DNA of 64,000 nucleotides. It comes from Streptomyces noursei (GTDB taxonomy: Bacteria > Actinomycetota > Actinomycetes > Streptomycetales > Streptomycetaceae). The stretch is from positions 3,908-67,907 of the forward strand of contig NZ_LWBU01000279.1 of assembly GCF_001646665.1 (NCBI RefSeq), in the 5' to 3' direction. This document shows, one piece after another, positions 7,258-15,831 of the stretch. Numbering within the stretch: the stretch's first letter is position 1; every line of letters starts with the position of its first letter. The notes under the pieces were generated by a model. It was not told the DNA's origin. It made no database searches and saw nothing but the letters and a program-made list of their open reading frames with translations. A program made the translations under genes and the position numbers.

Positions 7258-9240
7258 TCACAGGCCCGCGAGCGTGAGGGCGGTCGCGGTGACGGACCGT
7301 GCGACGGTGGCGGCGAAGTCGGGGCTGTGGTCCTCGTCGTGGAGGGTGTCGCCGGGGGTGTGGTACTGCCGGGTGCCGTTCCCGGGCTCGCCGTCGGGCG
7401 TGGAGAACAGGTCCTCGGACACGGCGACGGCCGCCCACCCCCGCTCGTGGAAGCCGGCGTGGTCGCTGCGCCCCACCGCCGGGTCGGCGTCGCCGGTGAC
7501 CTGCTGGACCGTCACCGCCGGGTCGATGAGCGGTACGGTACGCGCCACCCGGCCGCCCAGGGCGTCGGACGCGGTGGCGACCGGCCCGGCGACCGACGAG
7601 CCGCTGTGGATCTCGACGGTGGGCGCGCTCGCGCGCTGCCGGCCCGCGATCATGTCCATCTGGAAGACACCGGCGATGCGGTCGCCCGCGGCTGCGGCGG
7701 CCCGTGCGTAGAACTTGCTGCCGGTCAGGGCCTGTTCCTCGGCGTTGAAGAGGACGAAACGGATGTTCCGGGTCGGTGTGCCGCCGTCGTCGAGCAGCCT
7801 CCTCAGGCACTCGGCCGCGGCCATGACACCCGCGGTGCCGCTCCCGTCGTCGTCGGCCCCGGGTGCCGGGTCGGCGGCCGGGTCGTACGGGCGCGGCTCA
7901 CCGTCCGCGTCGAAGAACTCTCCGTCGGCGGCGGTGGAATCCAGGTGCGCGGTGATGAGCACGGTGGAGTCGGCGTCCGGGACGCGGTGCTCGGCCTCCA
8001 CGTTGAACAGCCGGTGCCCGTGCCACCGGAAGGAGTGCCGGCGAACCGCCAGCCCGAGGTCCTGGAAGCGCCGCTCCAGGGCCTCCACGACCCGCTCGTT
8101 GTCCTCGGCGGAGGCGTCGCGGCTGCGGACCCGCAGCGGCCGGCCCGCCACCAGCGGCTCGGCTCCGGAGATCCGGGCCACGTGCCCGCTCAGTACGTCC
8201 GGGGTGACGGCCGCGCGGACCGCGTCGAGCGTCCGCCCGGAGGGGAGCCCGTCGCCGGCCACCGCCGTGATGCCACCGGCCACCGCTGCGATGTCCCCGG
8301 GCGGCGCCTCACCGCGGGGCGCGAGCAGCGCCGGGTCGGGCAGCAGCCGTTCGGTGTGACCGGGTTTCGCGTCCGGCAGGTGCACGTCCTCGACGGGGGC
8401 GCCGGCGGGCGCGGCGAGGTAGACACCGCCCGGCGCGGGCCCCAGCGGGAGGACCGGAGCGTGAGACGTCCCCGCCAGTTCCCCGGCGACGAAGCCGAGG
8501 ACGGCGTTGGCGCGCAGGGCCTCGGCGGCCGCGCGGCGGGGCGCGGGCGGGGTGGCCCCGAGGGCGCCTGCCGCCTCGGCGGCGGCCGGGAGCGGACGGT
8601 TGTCGCGTACGAGGAAGGCCGCCGTGTCCGCGACGTGGCCGCGTACATCCACGGTGCATCCGGCCTGTTCGAGTGCGTGGATGCCGTGCGCGGTGGCCAT
8701 GGCGAGGACGAGGCGCTCGGAGGCGACGTGCACGGGGACGATCTCGGAATCGTTGGTGAGCGCCTCCAGGGCGGACGGCTGCCGGCCCTCCGGCAGTGCG
8801 ATCCGGATCCAAAAGACGGGGCGGTCCTCCAGCGCCGCGAGGGCGAACACGGGGTGGGGCGAGGTGCGCATCCCCGCCTGCCCGGCGAACGCGCGCTCCT
8901 CGTGGTCCTCGCCCACGAAGACGCACTCGTCGGCGGATGCCGCTCCGGCGCCGGCCGCGCTCGCGACCGCCTCGTCGAAGAGCCTGCGGCTGTCCTTCCG
9001 GCCCCAGTGGACGAGACGATCGTCCGGGAAGCGACCCGGGAAGGCCTGGTGGAGGGCGGCCGCGACCTCGGCGGCGGCGTCCTCGCCCGTTCCCGGATCG
9101 GAGACGATGCCCCGGGGCACATCGGGCAGGAGGTCGAGGACGGCGGTGACGCGAGGTCGGGGCAGGAGCTTCAGCGAGCCGTCGGGCTCGGTCCGGGCGT
9201 CCGCGAGGGTCGCCCCGATGTCGAAGAAGAGCACGGGCAT
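7258..9240 (-). CDS. HAD-like domain fused to M28 zinc aminopeptidase
   Basis: 660 residues. The N-terminal 150 resemble a HAD hydrolase: VLFFDIGATLAD at the start, VSDPG, and a VGEDHEERAFAGQAGM segment matching HAD motif IV. The second aspartate of the DxD nucleophile pair is replaced (DIGAT), so phosphatase activity is doubtful. From about residue 380 it is an M28-family aminopeptidase with zinc ligands visible as TAHLDST (His near 432), GADDDGSGT (Asp near 463), NAEEQ (Glu near 501), QMDMIAG and a final QYHTPGDT histidine. No signal peptide. Start ATG 9240 has GGAGGAACCGAG at ideal spacing. It is divergent from the M4 protease gene. The fusion is unusual. Confidence 0.8.
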   Translation of the reverse strand: MPVLFFDIGATLADARTEPDGSLKLLPRPRVTAVLDLLPDVPRGIVSDPGTGEDAAAEVAAALHQAFPGRFPDDRLVHWGRKDSRRLFDEAVASAAGAGAASADECVFVGEDHEERAFAGQAGMRTSPHPVFALAALEDRPVFWIRIALPEGRQPSALEALTNDSEIVPVHVASERLVLAMATAHGIHALEQAGCTVDVRGHVADTAAFLVRDNRPLPAAAEAAGALGATPPAPRRAAAEALRANAVLGFVAGELAGTSHAPVLPLGPAPGGVYLAAPAGAPVEDVHLPDAKPGHTERLLPDPALLAPRGEAPPGDIAAVAGGITAVAGDGLPSGRTLDAVRAAVTPDVLSGHVARISGAEPLVAGRPLRVRSRDASAEDNERVVEALERRFQDLGLAVRRHSFRWHGHRLFNVEAEHRVPDADSTVLITAHLDSTAADGEFFDADGEPRPYDPAADPAPGADDDGSGTAGVMAAAECLRRLLDDGGTPTRNIRFVLFNAEEQALTGSKFYARAAAAAGDRIAGVFQMDMIAGRQRASAPTVEIHSGSSVAGPVATASDALGGRVARTVPLIDPAVTVQQVTGDADPAVGRSDHAGFHERGWAAVAVSEDLFSTPDGEPGNGTRQYHTPGDTLHDEDHSPDFAATVARSVTATALTLAGL

Positions 9241-9390
9241 CTCGGTTCCTCCGCGGCCCGGAAGCCTGGGAGGCCCCGCGGCCCCGCCCCGCGGCCGGCG
9301 ACCGTGCACGCTGCTCCGGGTACAGGCTTCCGCTGCTTCCATCGTCGGCCCGCGGTTGCGCCCCCGCATCCCGTGGCGTACGAGATGCCG

Positions 9391-9410
9391 TTCAACGTCG
9401 CACAGTTGAA
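9391..9410. promoter_or_regulatory. Inverted repeat in the M28/M4 divergent promoter region
   Basis: TTCAAC and GTTGAA arms flank an 8-nt spacer within the 317-bp region 9241-9557, which contains no gene and must hold the promoters of both peptidase genes. It is a candidate operator; the regulator is unknown. Confidence 0.4.
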
Positions 9411-9557
9411 GAGGTTACGGGTTGTCCGGTGCGCCGATCCGCCCGGTTGCCGCCCGCACCCCACGGTGTGACGTTTGAAGGGGGCAGGTGCGAAACGGCG
9501 GGGACGGCAGGAGGGGTGGGACAACAGCAACGCGGGGCGCGATGAGGGGTCGCAGTC

Positions 9558-11255
9558 ATGTCACATCTCGAGAGAATCCGTTATCACTTCACCGACGACC
9601 CACAAGCGGGCGGCGCGCCCCCGGGGCCCGAGTCGCTCCGCGGTGCGGAGACGCTGGAGGGAACCGAGGGCCGGAGGGACTTCAACTCGGCGGAGTCGGC
9701 GGCACGGTTCTACCTCGCCGAGAAGCTCGCCCGGGAGGAGACGCCGGCACTGCGCGGCGCCGTCCGGGAGGACCGGCCCGAGCGCGTACCGGACCTGGCC
9801 CTGAGCACGGAGCGCCACCAGGCCGGCACGGGCACCACGCTCGTGCGGTTCGAACAGACCCGGCACGAGATCCCCGTCTTCGGTGCCGAGGTGCTGGTCG
9901 AGATAGACGACGACCAGCGCCTGGTCTCGATGGACGGCAGGCTCGGCGAGGTGACCGGCGTCGGCACCGTGCCGGAGCTGTCGGGCACGGACGCCCTGGA
10001 GCGGGTCAAGGCGGCGACGGGGAGCACCGTCGACGCCGAGGAGCTGCCGCCGCCGACGCTGGCGTACATCAGCCGCGACGACGACTGGCACCTGACCTGG
10101 CACCTGCGCGAGGTGCCGGCCCAACTCCCGGAGAACCGGCCCGAGGGCGGTCGGCACGGCCACGGTCTCGGCGCCTCGCCGCGCGAGGACTTCCCGCTCA
10201 CCGGCTACTTCGTCGACGCCTTCTCGGGCGAGATCCTCAAGTCGTACGGGATGGCGCCCACGATCACCGTGCCCACGCGGCTGGAGGGCGAGGACGAGCT
10301 GAGTGTGCGGCACCGGTTCCAGGGGAGCCGGCAGAACGGCTCCTTCCTCCTGCACGACCAGTGGCGGCAGATCGCCACCTACGACATGGACTTCGCCGAC
10401 ATCGACACCGCGCGGCCCCCGGCGGCCGCGATCGACTCGGCGCAGGCGGACTTCGGTGCCGGCCACCGGGCCGGGGTCTCGGCGCATGTCAACGCCGAGC
10501 GGGTGGAGAAGTTCTACCGCGACCAACTGCACCGGAACGGCATCGACGACGCCGACATGGACCTCGTGTCGGTGGTCAACTGCACGTATCACGAGGACGG
10601 GCCGGGGCCCGAGTGGGTCAACGCCGTCTGGTGGCAGCGGCGGATGTGGTTCGGCCAGGTCGCCGACGGGGACCGGCTGGTCAGCCTGGCCATTCACTTC
10701 GACATCGACGCCCACGAGATCACCCACGGGGTGATCGAGACCTCCAGCGACCTGGTCTACCAGGACCAGTCCGGTGCGCTCAACGAGTCGCTGGCGGACA
10801 CCATGGGCGTCTGCATCGCCAACTGGTACGAGGCACCGGACCGCGACGACGTGCGCACCTGGAACTGGGAGATCGGGAAGGGACTCGGGCCCAGGGGGCT
10901 GCCGCTGCGGGACATGAGCGACCCCACCCGGACCGGGGATCCCGACCACATGCGCGACTACCTCCGCACGTCGCAGGACAACGGCGGCGTGCACACCAAC
11001 AGCAACATCCACAACAAGGCGATGTTCCACCTGCTCACCTCGGTGACCCCGGCGGGCGAACCGGTCCTCAGGGTCGAGGAGTGGGCGCTGATGATCTACC
11101 TCGCCCTGGTGCGGCTGCTGCGGGAGTCGGACTTCGAGGACATGCACCAGGCGCTGCGGGACGTCACCAGCACCTACCTGTCCGGGAACACCTCACTGCG
11201 GACCGCCGCCCAGGCGGCGATCGACGAGGCGTACCAGAAGGTGGGCATCGCCTGA
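9558..11255 (+). CDS. Thermolysin-like M4 metallopeptidase without signal peptide
   Basis: 565 residues. The first 230 form an FTP-like propeptide region (TGTTLVRFEQTRHEIPVFGAEVLVEID). The catalytic M4 domain has the zinc motif HEITH (His386-His390), with the third ligand in ALNESLADTMG and the late active-site His in the N-NGGVHTNSNIHNKA segment. M4 enzymes are normally secreted zymogens cutting before bulky hydrophobic residues. This one starts MSHLERIRYHF with no hydrophobic signal segment, so it is either intracellular or exported by a non-classical route. Start ATG 9558 has GAGGGG upstream. Confidence 0.88.
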   Translation: MSHLERIRYHFTDDPQAGGAPPGPESLRGAETLEGTEGRRDFNSAESAARFYLAEKLAREETPALRGAVREDRPERVPDLALSTERHQAGTGTTLVRFEQTRHEIPVFGAEVLVEIDDDQRLVSMDGRLGEVTGVGTVPELSGTDALERVKAATGSTVDAEELPPPTLAYISRDDDWHLTWHLREVPAQLPENRPEGGRHGHGLGASPREDFPLTGYFVDAFSGEILKSYGMAPTITVPTRLEGEDELSVRHRFQGSRQNGSFLLHDQWRQIATYDMDFADIDTARPPAAAIDSAQADFGAGHRAGVSAHVNAERVEKFYRDQLHRNGIDDADMDLVSVVNCTYHEDGPGPEWVNAVWWQRRMWFGQVADGDRLVSLAIHFDIDAHEITHGVIETSSDLVYQDQSGALNESLADTMGVCIANWYEAPDRDDVRTWNWEIGKGLGPRGLPLRDMSDPTRTGDPDHMRDYLRTSQDNGGVHTNSNIHNKAMFHLLTSVTPAGEPVLRVEEWALMIYLALVRLLRESDFEDMHQALRDVTSTYLSGNTSLRTAAQAAIDEAYQKVGIA

Positions 11256-11300
11256 GCCCACGGCGCCGAGCGCGGGCGAGGGGAGCGCGGTCGCGAGGGC

Positions 11301-11337
11301 GGCGGCGGCCGGACCCGGTCACGGGCCGGCCGCCGCC
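11301..11337 (+). terminator. Hairpin terminator after M4 peptidase
   Basis: Perfect 12-bp stem: GGCGGCGGCCGG (11301-11312) with CCGGCCGCCGCC (11326-11337), 13-nt loop, 45 bp after the stop codon. The rest of 11256-11604 carries no gene I can support. Arg/Ala-rich frames there are shadows. Confidence 0.75.
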
Positions 11338-11604
11338 GCACGGGTGCGCGGCGGGTACGGGTCCTGCTGCCGCGCCCTCGTGGGCGGCCCGCCCGTGACG
11401 CCCTCCCGGCCGGTGCCGTTGAGCCGGTCGAGGTCCGTGTCGTCCCGGGGAGGGCAGGTGCACGACGACGCCCGGCACCGTGCCGGCGGCGAGGGCGCGG
11501 CGCCCACCGCCGCGGCCCCGGCGGTACGCGGGAACGGCGCGGCCCCTCGTCGCGCCCGCGTCCCCGGACCCCCGCCGTCCCGCCCCGCCCACCAGGAGCA
11601 GCCG

Positions 11605-12138
11605 ATGACCACCAGCCCCGGTCCCAGCCCCAGCCCCGGTTCCGCCTGGCTGCCGCCCGAGCAGTTCGCCGAGACCCTGCCCAAGGCAACGGTCTTCGGA
11701 TCGGTGTTCTTCACCGACGAGCGCGATCACCCGCTGCACCTGCGGGCGGTCTACTCCTCCACCCACCCCTGGCAGTGGCCCGGCGGCACCACCGAGGCGG
11801 GTGAGCGCCCCTGGCGGACCGCGGTCCGGGAGTGCGAGGAGGAGACGGGGATCGTGGTGTCCGGCCCGCCCCGGCTCCTGGCCGCGGTGTTCGGACTGCC
11901 CGGCGCGCCGTGGCCGTACGCCACGGCCGGCTACGTGTTCGACGGCGGGCGGCTCACGGATCAACAGATCAAGGAGATCCGGCTCGCGCCGGAGGAGCAC
12001 GACGAGTACCGGGTGCTGCCGCTGCCGCAGTGGCGGCCGCTCATGCCGGCCAGGGACTTCGACCGCCTGCGGAGGGTGACGGAGGCCCGCCGGACCGGCA
12101 GGGCCGCGTACATCGGCGCCTGGGACTGGGAGGACTAG
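11605..12138 (+). CDS. Nudix hydrolase
   Basis: 177 residues. The complete Nudix box is present in GGTTEAGERPWRTAVRECEEETGIVV (GX5EX7REUXEEXGU), which coordinates Mg2+ for hydrolysis of nucleoside diphosphates linked to another group. The substrate is not predictable. The start ATG 11605 is preceded by AGGAG; the frame remains open far upstream, but that extension is low-complexity and lacks a better start. It ends in the acidic-aromatic GAWDWED. Confidence 0.88.
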   Translation: MTTSPGPSPSPGSAWLPPEQFAETLPKATVFGSVFFTDERDHPLHLRAVYSSTHPWQWPGGTTEAGERPWRTAVRECEEETGIVVSGPPRLLAAVFGLPGAPWPYATAGYVFDGGRLTDQQIKEIRLAPEEHDEYRVLPLPQWRPLMPARDFDRLRRVTEARRTGRAAYIGAWDWED

Positions 12139-12358
12139 GGTCCGTCCGGCGGATCCGTCGCCCGCCGCGTCGCCGTAAGGTGGTCTCTTCCACCGGGCGT
12201 CGGCACAACGTGTCGATCCGCACGAGCGGTCCGTCGGCCCCGCCCCCCCGCAGGCGGCGCACATGCGCGAGCACCTCGGCCTGCCGACGGGCACGGGGCC
12301 TGCACCGTTACGGACCGGGAGCGGGGCGCACGCCGCGGCCGGCCGTGGCCGGTCCGGG

Positions 12359-12404
12359 CGTGCCCACGCGGGCCGCCCTGCGGATGCCGCCCCGCGTGGG
12401 CACG
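12359..12404. terminator. Bidirectional hairpin terminator
   Basis: A 14-bp perfect stem: CGTGCCCACGCGGG (12359-12372) with CCCGCGTGGGCACG (12391-12404), 18-nt loop that can itself fold. It lies in the 387-bp gap between the convergent Nudix gene and the sigma-factor operon. The rest of 12139-12525 holds no supported gene. Confidence 0.8.
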
Positions 12405-12525
12405 GGCTTCCCCGCTGCTCGCGCAGCACCGCGACCGCACCGTCTCCCCGGTCGCCGCACCGCACCGCTGCGGGCGAGCCGCTCCCCCGGGCCGGGCGGC
12501 TCGCCCGTTGTGTGCGGGCACGCGG

Positions 12526-12837
12526 TCACCGCGCCGGGGCGGCATCCGGTTCGCGGGCGCCCTCGCGCCGGTCCGCGACGGTCAGTTCGCAGGTCCCGTC
12601 CTTGCAGGAGCGTCGCAGCCGGCCCCTGGAAACGGTCTGCACCAGGCCGATCGTCCAGCACATGGGGCATCCCCGGAGCGCCAGCACGCCGAGCGGCAAC
12701 AGCAGCAGGGCCACCGGGCCGACGACCGGAAGGAGCGCCACCGAACCGGCGAGCCCCCCGAACCCCACCGCGCCGCGCGCGAGATGGCGGGGCACGGACG
12801 CACTCGCGAAATCGGGTCCCTCAGCCTTGCTCGTCAT
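12526..12837 (-). CDS. Small membrane protein with CPMC and CKDGTC cysteine pairs
   Basis: 103 residues. Two hydrophobic segments (about 23-40 and 40-55) are followed by LRGCPMCW (Cys57, Cys60) and SCKDGTC (Cys78, Cys83). The paired cysteines suggest a metal site or a thiol/disulfide switch at the membrane face. The gene overlaps the ECF sigma gene by 17 bp on the same strand, so translation is likely coupled. Last genes of ECF operons are often membrane anti-sigma factors, and the cysteines could sense redox or zinc, but there is no recognisable anti-sigma domain. The role is inferred from position only. Confidence 0.7.
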   Translation of the reverse strand: MTSKAEGPDFASASVPRHLARGAVGFGGLAGSVALLPVVGPVALLLLPLGVLALRGCPMCWTIGLVQTVSRGRLRRSCKDGTCELTVADRREGAREPDAAPAR

Positions 12838-13417
12838 CGGCGTCCTCCCCCGAGTCCAGGTGGTGGGTACCGTTCAGTGCGCTGCGGACCGCCGCGCGGG
12901 CGCGGTGCAGACGCGACTTCATCGCGGCCGTGCTGAGGCCCAGCGCGTCGGCGGTCATCCGCCCGCTGTACCCCTGGACGTCCCGCATGACGAGCACGCG
13001 TCGCTGGTCGCCGGGCAGCGCGGCGACCGCGGCGGCGACCCGGCCGGCCTCCAGGCGCCGGAACACCTCCTCCTCGGCCGAACGCACGGACTCCCCCGCC
13101 GTCCGGGCTGCGTCGTCGGCCGGTGCCGGCAGGGGGTCGTGGCGCATCGTCCGTACGCGCCGGAGACACTCGTTGCGCACGATGCGGAACATCCATGACG
13201 CCAGTGCACCGGACGCCCGCAGCATCCCGATCTTGCGGTACAGGATGATCAGCGCTTCCTGTGCGGCGTCCTCGGCGTCCTGCGGGGTGGCGCAGAGGGA
13301 ACGGGCGAAGCGCTGCACGTTCGGGTGCGCACCGGACACCAGCGCGGTGAGCGCGTCGACGTCACCGCGCTGCGCGGCGAGGACGAGCTGCTCGCCGGGC
13401 CACGTCGGGTCAGCCAC
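12821..13417 (-). CDS. ECF-type RNA polymerase sigma factor
   Basis: 198 residues. Region 2 is clear (DAEDAAQEALIILYRKI for core binding and ASWMFRIVRNECLRRVR for -10 recognition). Region 4 ends with the helix-turn-helix GYSGRMTADALGLSTAAMKSRLHRARAAV for -35 recognition. The C-terminus is short and acidic (HLDSGEDADDEQG). GTG start at 13417. The gene overlaps a 30-codon membrane-peptide gene upstream by 8 bp and the cysteine-rich membrane-protein gene downstream by 17 bp. This three-gene chain suggests strict co-translation and membrane-linked control of the sigma factor. Confidence 0.88.
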   Translation of the reverse strand: MADPTWPGEQLVLAAQRGDVDALTALVSGAHPNVQRFARSLCATPQDAEDAAQEALIILYRKIGMLRASGALASWMFRIVRNECLRRVRTMRHDPLPAPADDAARTAGESVRSAEEEVFRRLEAGRVAAAVAALPGDQRRVLVMRDVQGYSGRMTADALGLSTAAMKSRLHRARAAVRSALNGTHHLDSGEDADDEQG

Positions 13418-13502
13418 GCGCCCGGCCCCGTCCGCGCAGCACGACCACGGTGCAGGTGCAGAGCAGCACGGCCCCGGCGGCGACCGCGATTGCGACGATC
13501 AT
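13410..13502 (-). CDS. 30-residue single-pass membrane peptide ahead of the ECF sigma gene
   Basis: ATG 13502 opens a 30-codon frame that reads MIVAIAVAAGAVLLCTCTVV followed by VLRGRGRARG: one hydrophobic helix with a CTC motif and a basic cytoplasmic tail. AAGGAAG stands 6-7 nt upstream of the ATG, a good ribosome binding site. Its TGA overlaps the GTG start of the sigma gene by 8 bp, a typical translational-coupling arrangement. It is too short for normal gene callers. It could be a real membrane peptide or mainly a leader that couples translation of the sigma factor. No homology claim is possible from sequence alone. Confidence 0.55.
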   Translation of the reverse strand: MIVAIAVAAGAVLLCTCTVVVLRGRGRARG

Positions 13503-13655
13503 GGCACTCTTCCTTTCCGTCCCGGCACCCTGCCGGCACATGAACAAGAGGCACGGGCCGCCGGAAAGGATTCACCCGCGACCGCCGGTGTGCCGCCCGT
13601 CGCAGAGGAGCGCACGCTCGGTGTCCCGCCGCGCCCGCGGACCTACCATGGCGTC

Positions 13656-13997
13656 ATGGCCATCGACCTCTTCGCGGGCATTTCCGTCGACGACTACGCG
13701 GCGGCGCTGGCCTGGTACGAGCGGCTGTTCGGCTCGCCGCCCGCGTTCCTCCCGAACGACACGGAAGCCGTGTGGGAGCTGGCGGAGCATCGGTACGTGT
13801 ACGTCGAGCACCGGCCGGGGCACGCGGGCCACGCGATGCACACCCTCTTCGTCGACGACCTCGACGCCCGCGTCGCCGGGATCGCCGAGCGGGGCCTGCG
13901 GCCCTGGCAGCGGGAGACGTACGCGAACGGCGTGCGCAAAATCGTGTACCGGGACCCGGACGGGAACGAGATCGGTTTCGGCGGCGCCCCGGTCTGA
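13656..13997 (+). CDS. VOC (glyoxalase/bleomycin-resistance fold) protein
   Basis: 113 residues, one VOC module pair: GISVDDYAAALAWYERLFGSPP at the N-terminus and YRDPDGNEIGFGG at the end, the usual metal-side glutamate being in GNEIGF. Family members are lyases, dioxygenases or drug-binding proteins; the substrate is unknown. ATG 13656 is the only start that begins at the first beta strand. Single gene between the sigma operon (divergent) and an SRPBCC gene (convergent). Confidence 0.82.
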   Translation: MAIDLFAGISVDDYAAALAWYERLFGSPPAFLPNDTEAVWELAEHRYVYVEHRPGHAGHAMHTLFVDDLDARVAGIAERGLRPWQRETYANGVRKIVYRDPDGNEIGFGGAPV

Positions 13998-14114
13998 TGC
14001 CGGCCCCGGCCTGATGCCCCGGCCCCCGGTCGCCCGGCGACGTCCACCGCGGTGACCGGCCGTCACCACGAGTCCGGCAGGCGGCCGGGCGGACGCGTCG
14101 TGCGCCGTCGCGGG

Positions 14115-14636
14115 TCAGCCCACCGCGGGCTCCTCCTCCGCCTCCACCGCCTTCTTCAGGCGCTCCAGCGTGGTGCGGATGTTGCGCCGCTGGAAGTCGG
14201 CGAACGTCTGCCCCCGCGTGACGATCCGGTCGAACACGCCGGCCACGGCATCGGGCCAGGCCCGCCGGTCGTCGGTCCAGGTCTCGGTGACCCGGGTGAC
14301 ACCGCCGTCGACCGCCTCGAAGCGGTACTCCCACGTGGCGATCGGGCCCTGCAGCCGGGGGCGCCGCGCCCCGATCGCGTGCACACGGAACGCGAAGCGC
14401 TCGCCGGGGTCGGCGGCGGTGACCGTGCACCGCGTCACCCAGGTGACGGGCCCCCGCGTGTTCCGGCCCTCGAACACCATGCCGACATACGCGTCGCGGC
14501 GTTCACCGAGCACGGTCGCTCCCCGGTTCTCCGGGCTCCAGCGGCCCATGGCGGTGGGGTCGCTGACCCGCGCGTACAGGGTGGCGGGGTCGGTGCGGAC
14601 GACGATGTGGTCCGACACGGACATGGTGCGGGGCAT
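14115..14636 (-). CDS. SRPBCC (polyketide cyclase/START-like) family protein
   Basis: 173 residues with the helix-grip features of the family: VSDHIVVRTDPATLYARVSDPTAMGRWSPE near the start, WVTRCTVTAADPGERFAF in the middle and a long C-terminal helix (NIRTTLERLKKAVEAEEE). These proteins form a hydrophobic pocket for lipids or polyketide-like ligands. ATG 14636 has GAGGAGG about 8 nt upstream. Isolated gene; role unknown. Confidence 0.82.
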   Translation of the reverse strand: MPRTMSVSDHIVVRTDPATLYARVSDPTAMGRWSPENRGATVLGERRDAYVGMVFEGRNTRGPVTWVTRCTVTAADPGERFAFRVHAIGARRPRLQGPIATWEYRFEAVDGGVTRVTETWTDDRRAWPDAVAGVFDRIVTRGQTFADFQRRNIRTTLERLKKAVEAEEEPAVG

Positions 14637-14817
14637 GGCTGCGCCTCCTCGTCCGCGGCTGCCCGGTACAGCCGGCGGCCCCCACACCTTACTTGCCGGT
14701 AATCCCGCCCGCCCGTGCCGGTGCGGCCCCCGGCACGGGCGGCGAGCGCTCCGGCACGCGGTCCCGCCGGGGGCGGGGCTTCCGGGGGCCGTGGTCCCGG
14801 CTGGCACAGTGGGGCGG

Positions 14818-15132
14818 GTGACACGCGAAGGACAGCAGCCCCTCACTCCGGACGGCCACCACGTCATCATCGACGGGCGCCGCTGGCGCGCCACCGACCC
14901 GTTGGTCCCGGAGGACGTCGCCGCCCGCCTGCGCAGCCACCTCATGGCGGCGCGCCGGGCGGTGGGCGCCGCGCGACGCGCGCACGACGAGCAGGCGGAG
15001 GGCGCCGCCCGGTCCCGGGTGCACACGGCGAAGGTGGCGCTGGGCGAACGGGGTGTGCCGTGGTGGGAGCAGGACGAGGCCGAGCGGCGCGCACGCTGGA
15101 CGGAGGGACTGGCCGCACTCGACGACGACTGA
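14818..15132 (+). CDS. Conserved streptomycete hypothetical protein
   Basis: 104 residues with GTG start at 14818. It opens with DGHHVIIDGRRWRATDPLVPEDV, a small beta-rich segment, then an Arg/Ala-rich helix (LRSHLMAARRAVGAARRAHDEQAE) and ends WWEQDEAERRARWTEGLAALDDD. I recognise this as a common actinobacterial small protein that databases sometimes label as a Tol-type biopolymer transporter without evidence. It is charged and soluble, so that label should not be trusted. The helical, charge-alternating C-terminus could bind nucleic acid or a protein partner. Confidence 0.75.
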   Translation: MTREGQQPLTPDGHHVIIDGRRWRATDPLVPEDVAARLRSHLMAARRAVGAARRAHDEQAEGAARSRVHTAKVALGERGVPWWEQDEAERRARWTEGLAALDDD

Positions 15133-15189
15133 GCCGAGGGCCCGGCACGCGCGGCGGGGACGTGGCCCGCGCGCCCACCTCCCCCGGGC

Positions 15190-15738
15190 TCAGGAGGCCG
15201 GCGCCCCCGGGGTCCACACGCCCGACCACTGCTCGGCTCCGTACTCCTCGAACCGCTCCAGCTCGGTGAAGCCCAGCTTCGCCGCGAGGCGCATCGAGCG
15301 GGCGTTGGCGGTCCGGGTGAGGAGCACCACCGGTTCCCCGGGGAGTACGCCGGTGAACCAGTCGAGTGCCGCGGCGCACGCCTCGGCGGCGTATCCGCGT
15401 CCCCATGCCTCCGGCAGGAACAGGTAGCCCAGCTCGGCGTCCGGGGCGTCCCCACCCGCACGGCCGGGACGCCGCGCATCGCGCCGATCGAGCGTGACCA
15501 GACCGATCATCGCTCCGTCGAGGTCGGCCACGAAGACGCCGGGCCGCCGGCCGGGTACGTCGGGCAGCGTGCGCTCGAGCTCGTCGCGGGGCGGGGATCC
15601 CCCGATGTACGTGCCCACCTCGGGGGAACCGTACAGCTCGACGAACGCCCCACGGTCCCGCGCCTCCGAGGCGCGGAGCACGAGCCGTTCCGTCCGCAAC
15701 GGGGCGGGCGGCCAGGCGACGGGTCCGAGTCCGGTCAT
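15190..15738 (-). CDS. GNAT family N-acetyltransferase (RimJ/RimL-like)
   Basis: 182 residues. It opens with the typical PAPLRTERLVLRASEARD of RimJ/RimL-type enzymes. The acetyl-CoA pyrophosphate loop is the EAWGRGYAAEACAAALDWF segment (Q/RxxGxG/A), followed by TRTANARSMRLAAKLGF, where the asparagine and LGF motif are typical. It transfers acetyl groups to protein N-termini or small amines; the substrate is unknown. Start ATG 15738. It lies 94 bp downstream of the DUF3253 gene on the same strand. Confidence 0.85.
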   Translation of the reverse strand: MTGLGPVAWPPAPLRTERLVLRASEARDRGAFVELYGSPEVGTYIGGSPPRDELERTLPDVPGRRPGVFVADLDGAMIGLVTLDRRDARRPGRAGGDAPDAELGYLFLPEAWGRGYAAEACAAALDWFTGVLPGEPVVLLTRTANARSMRLAAKLGFTELERFEEYGAEQWSGVWTPGAPAS

Positions 15739-15831
15739 GGCGGGCAAGCTACCGGACGCAGAGGGCGTCCTGCCGGGCTGATGGGCCGCTCCGGACACTG
15801 TGCCGCCCGGGCACGGAACCCGCACGAGGCG

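Noticed and set aside
6460..9471. A 1003-codon open frame on the plus strand opposite the membrane protein and the HAD-M28 gene
   Set aside because: No conserved domain, Arg/Gly/His-rich, and it ignores gene boundaries of two real minus-strand genes.
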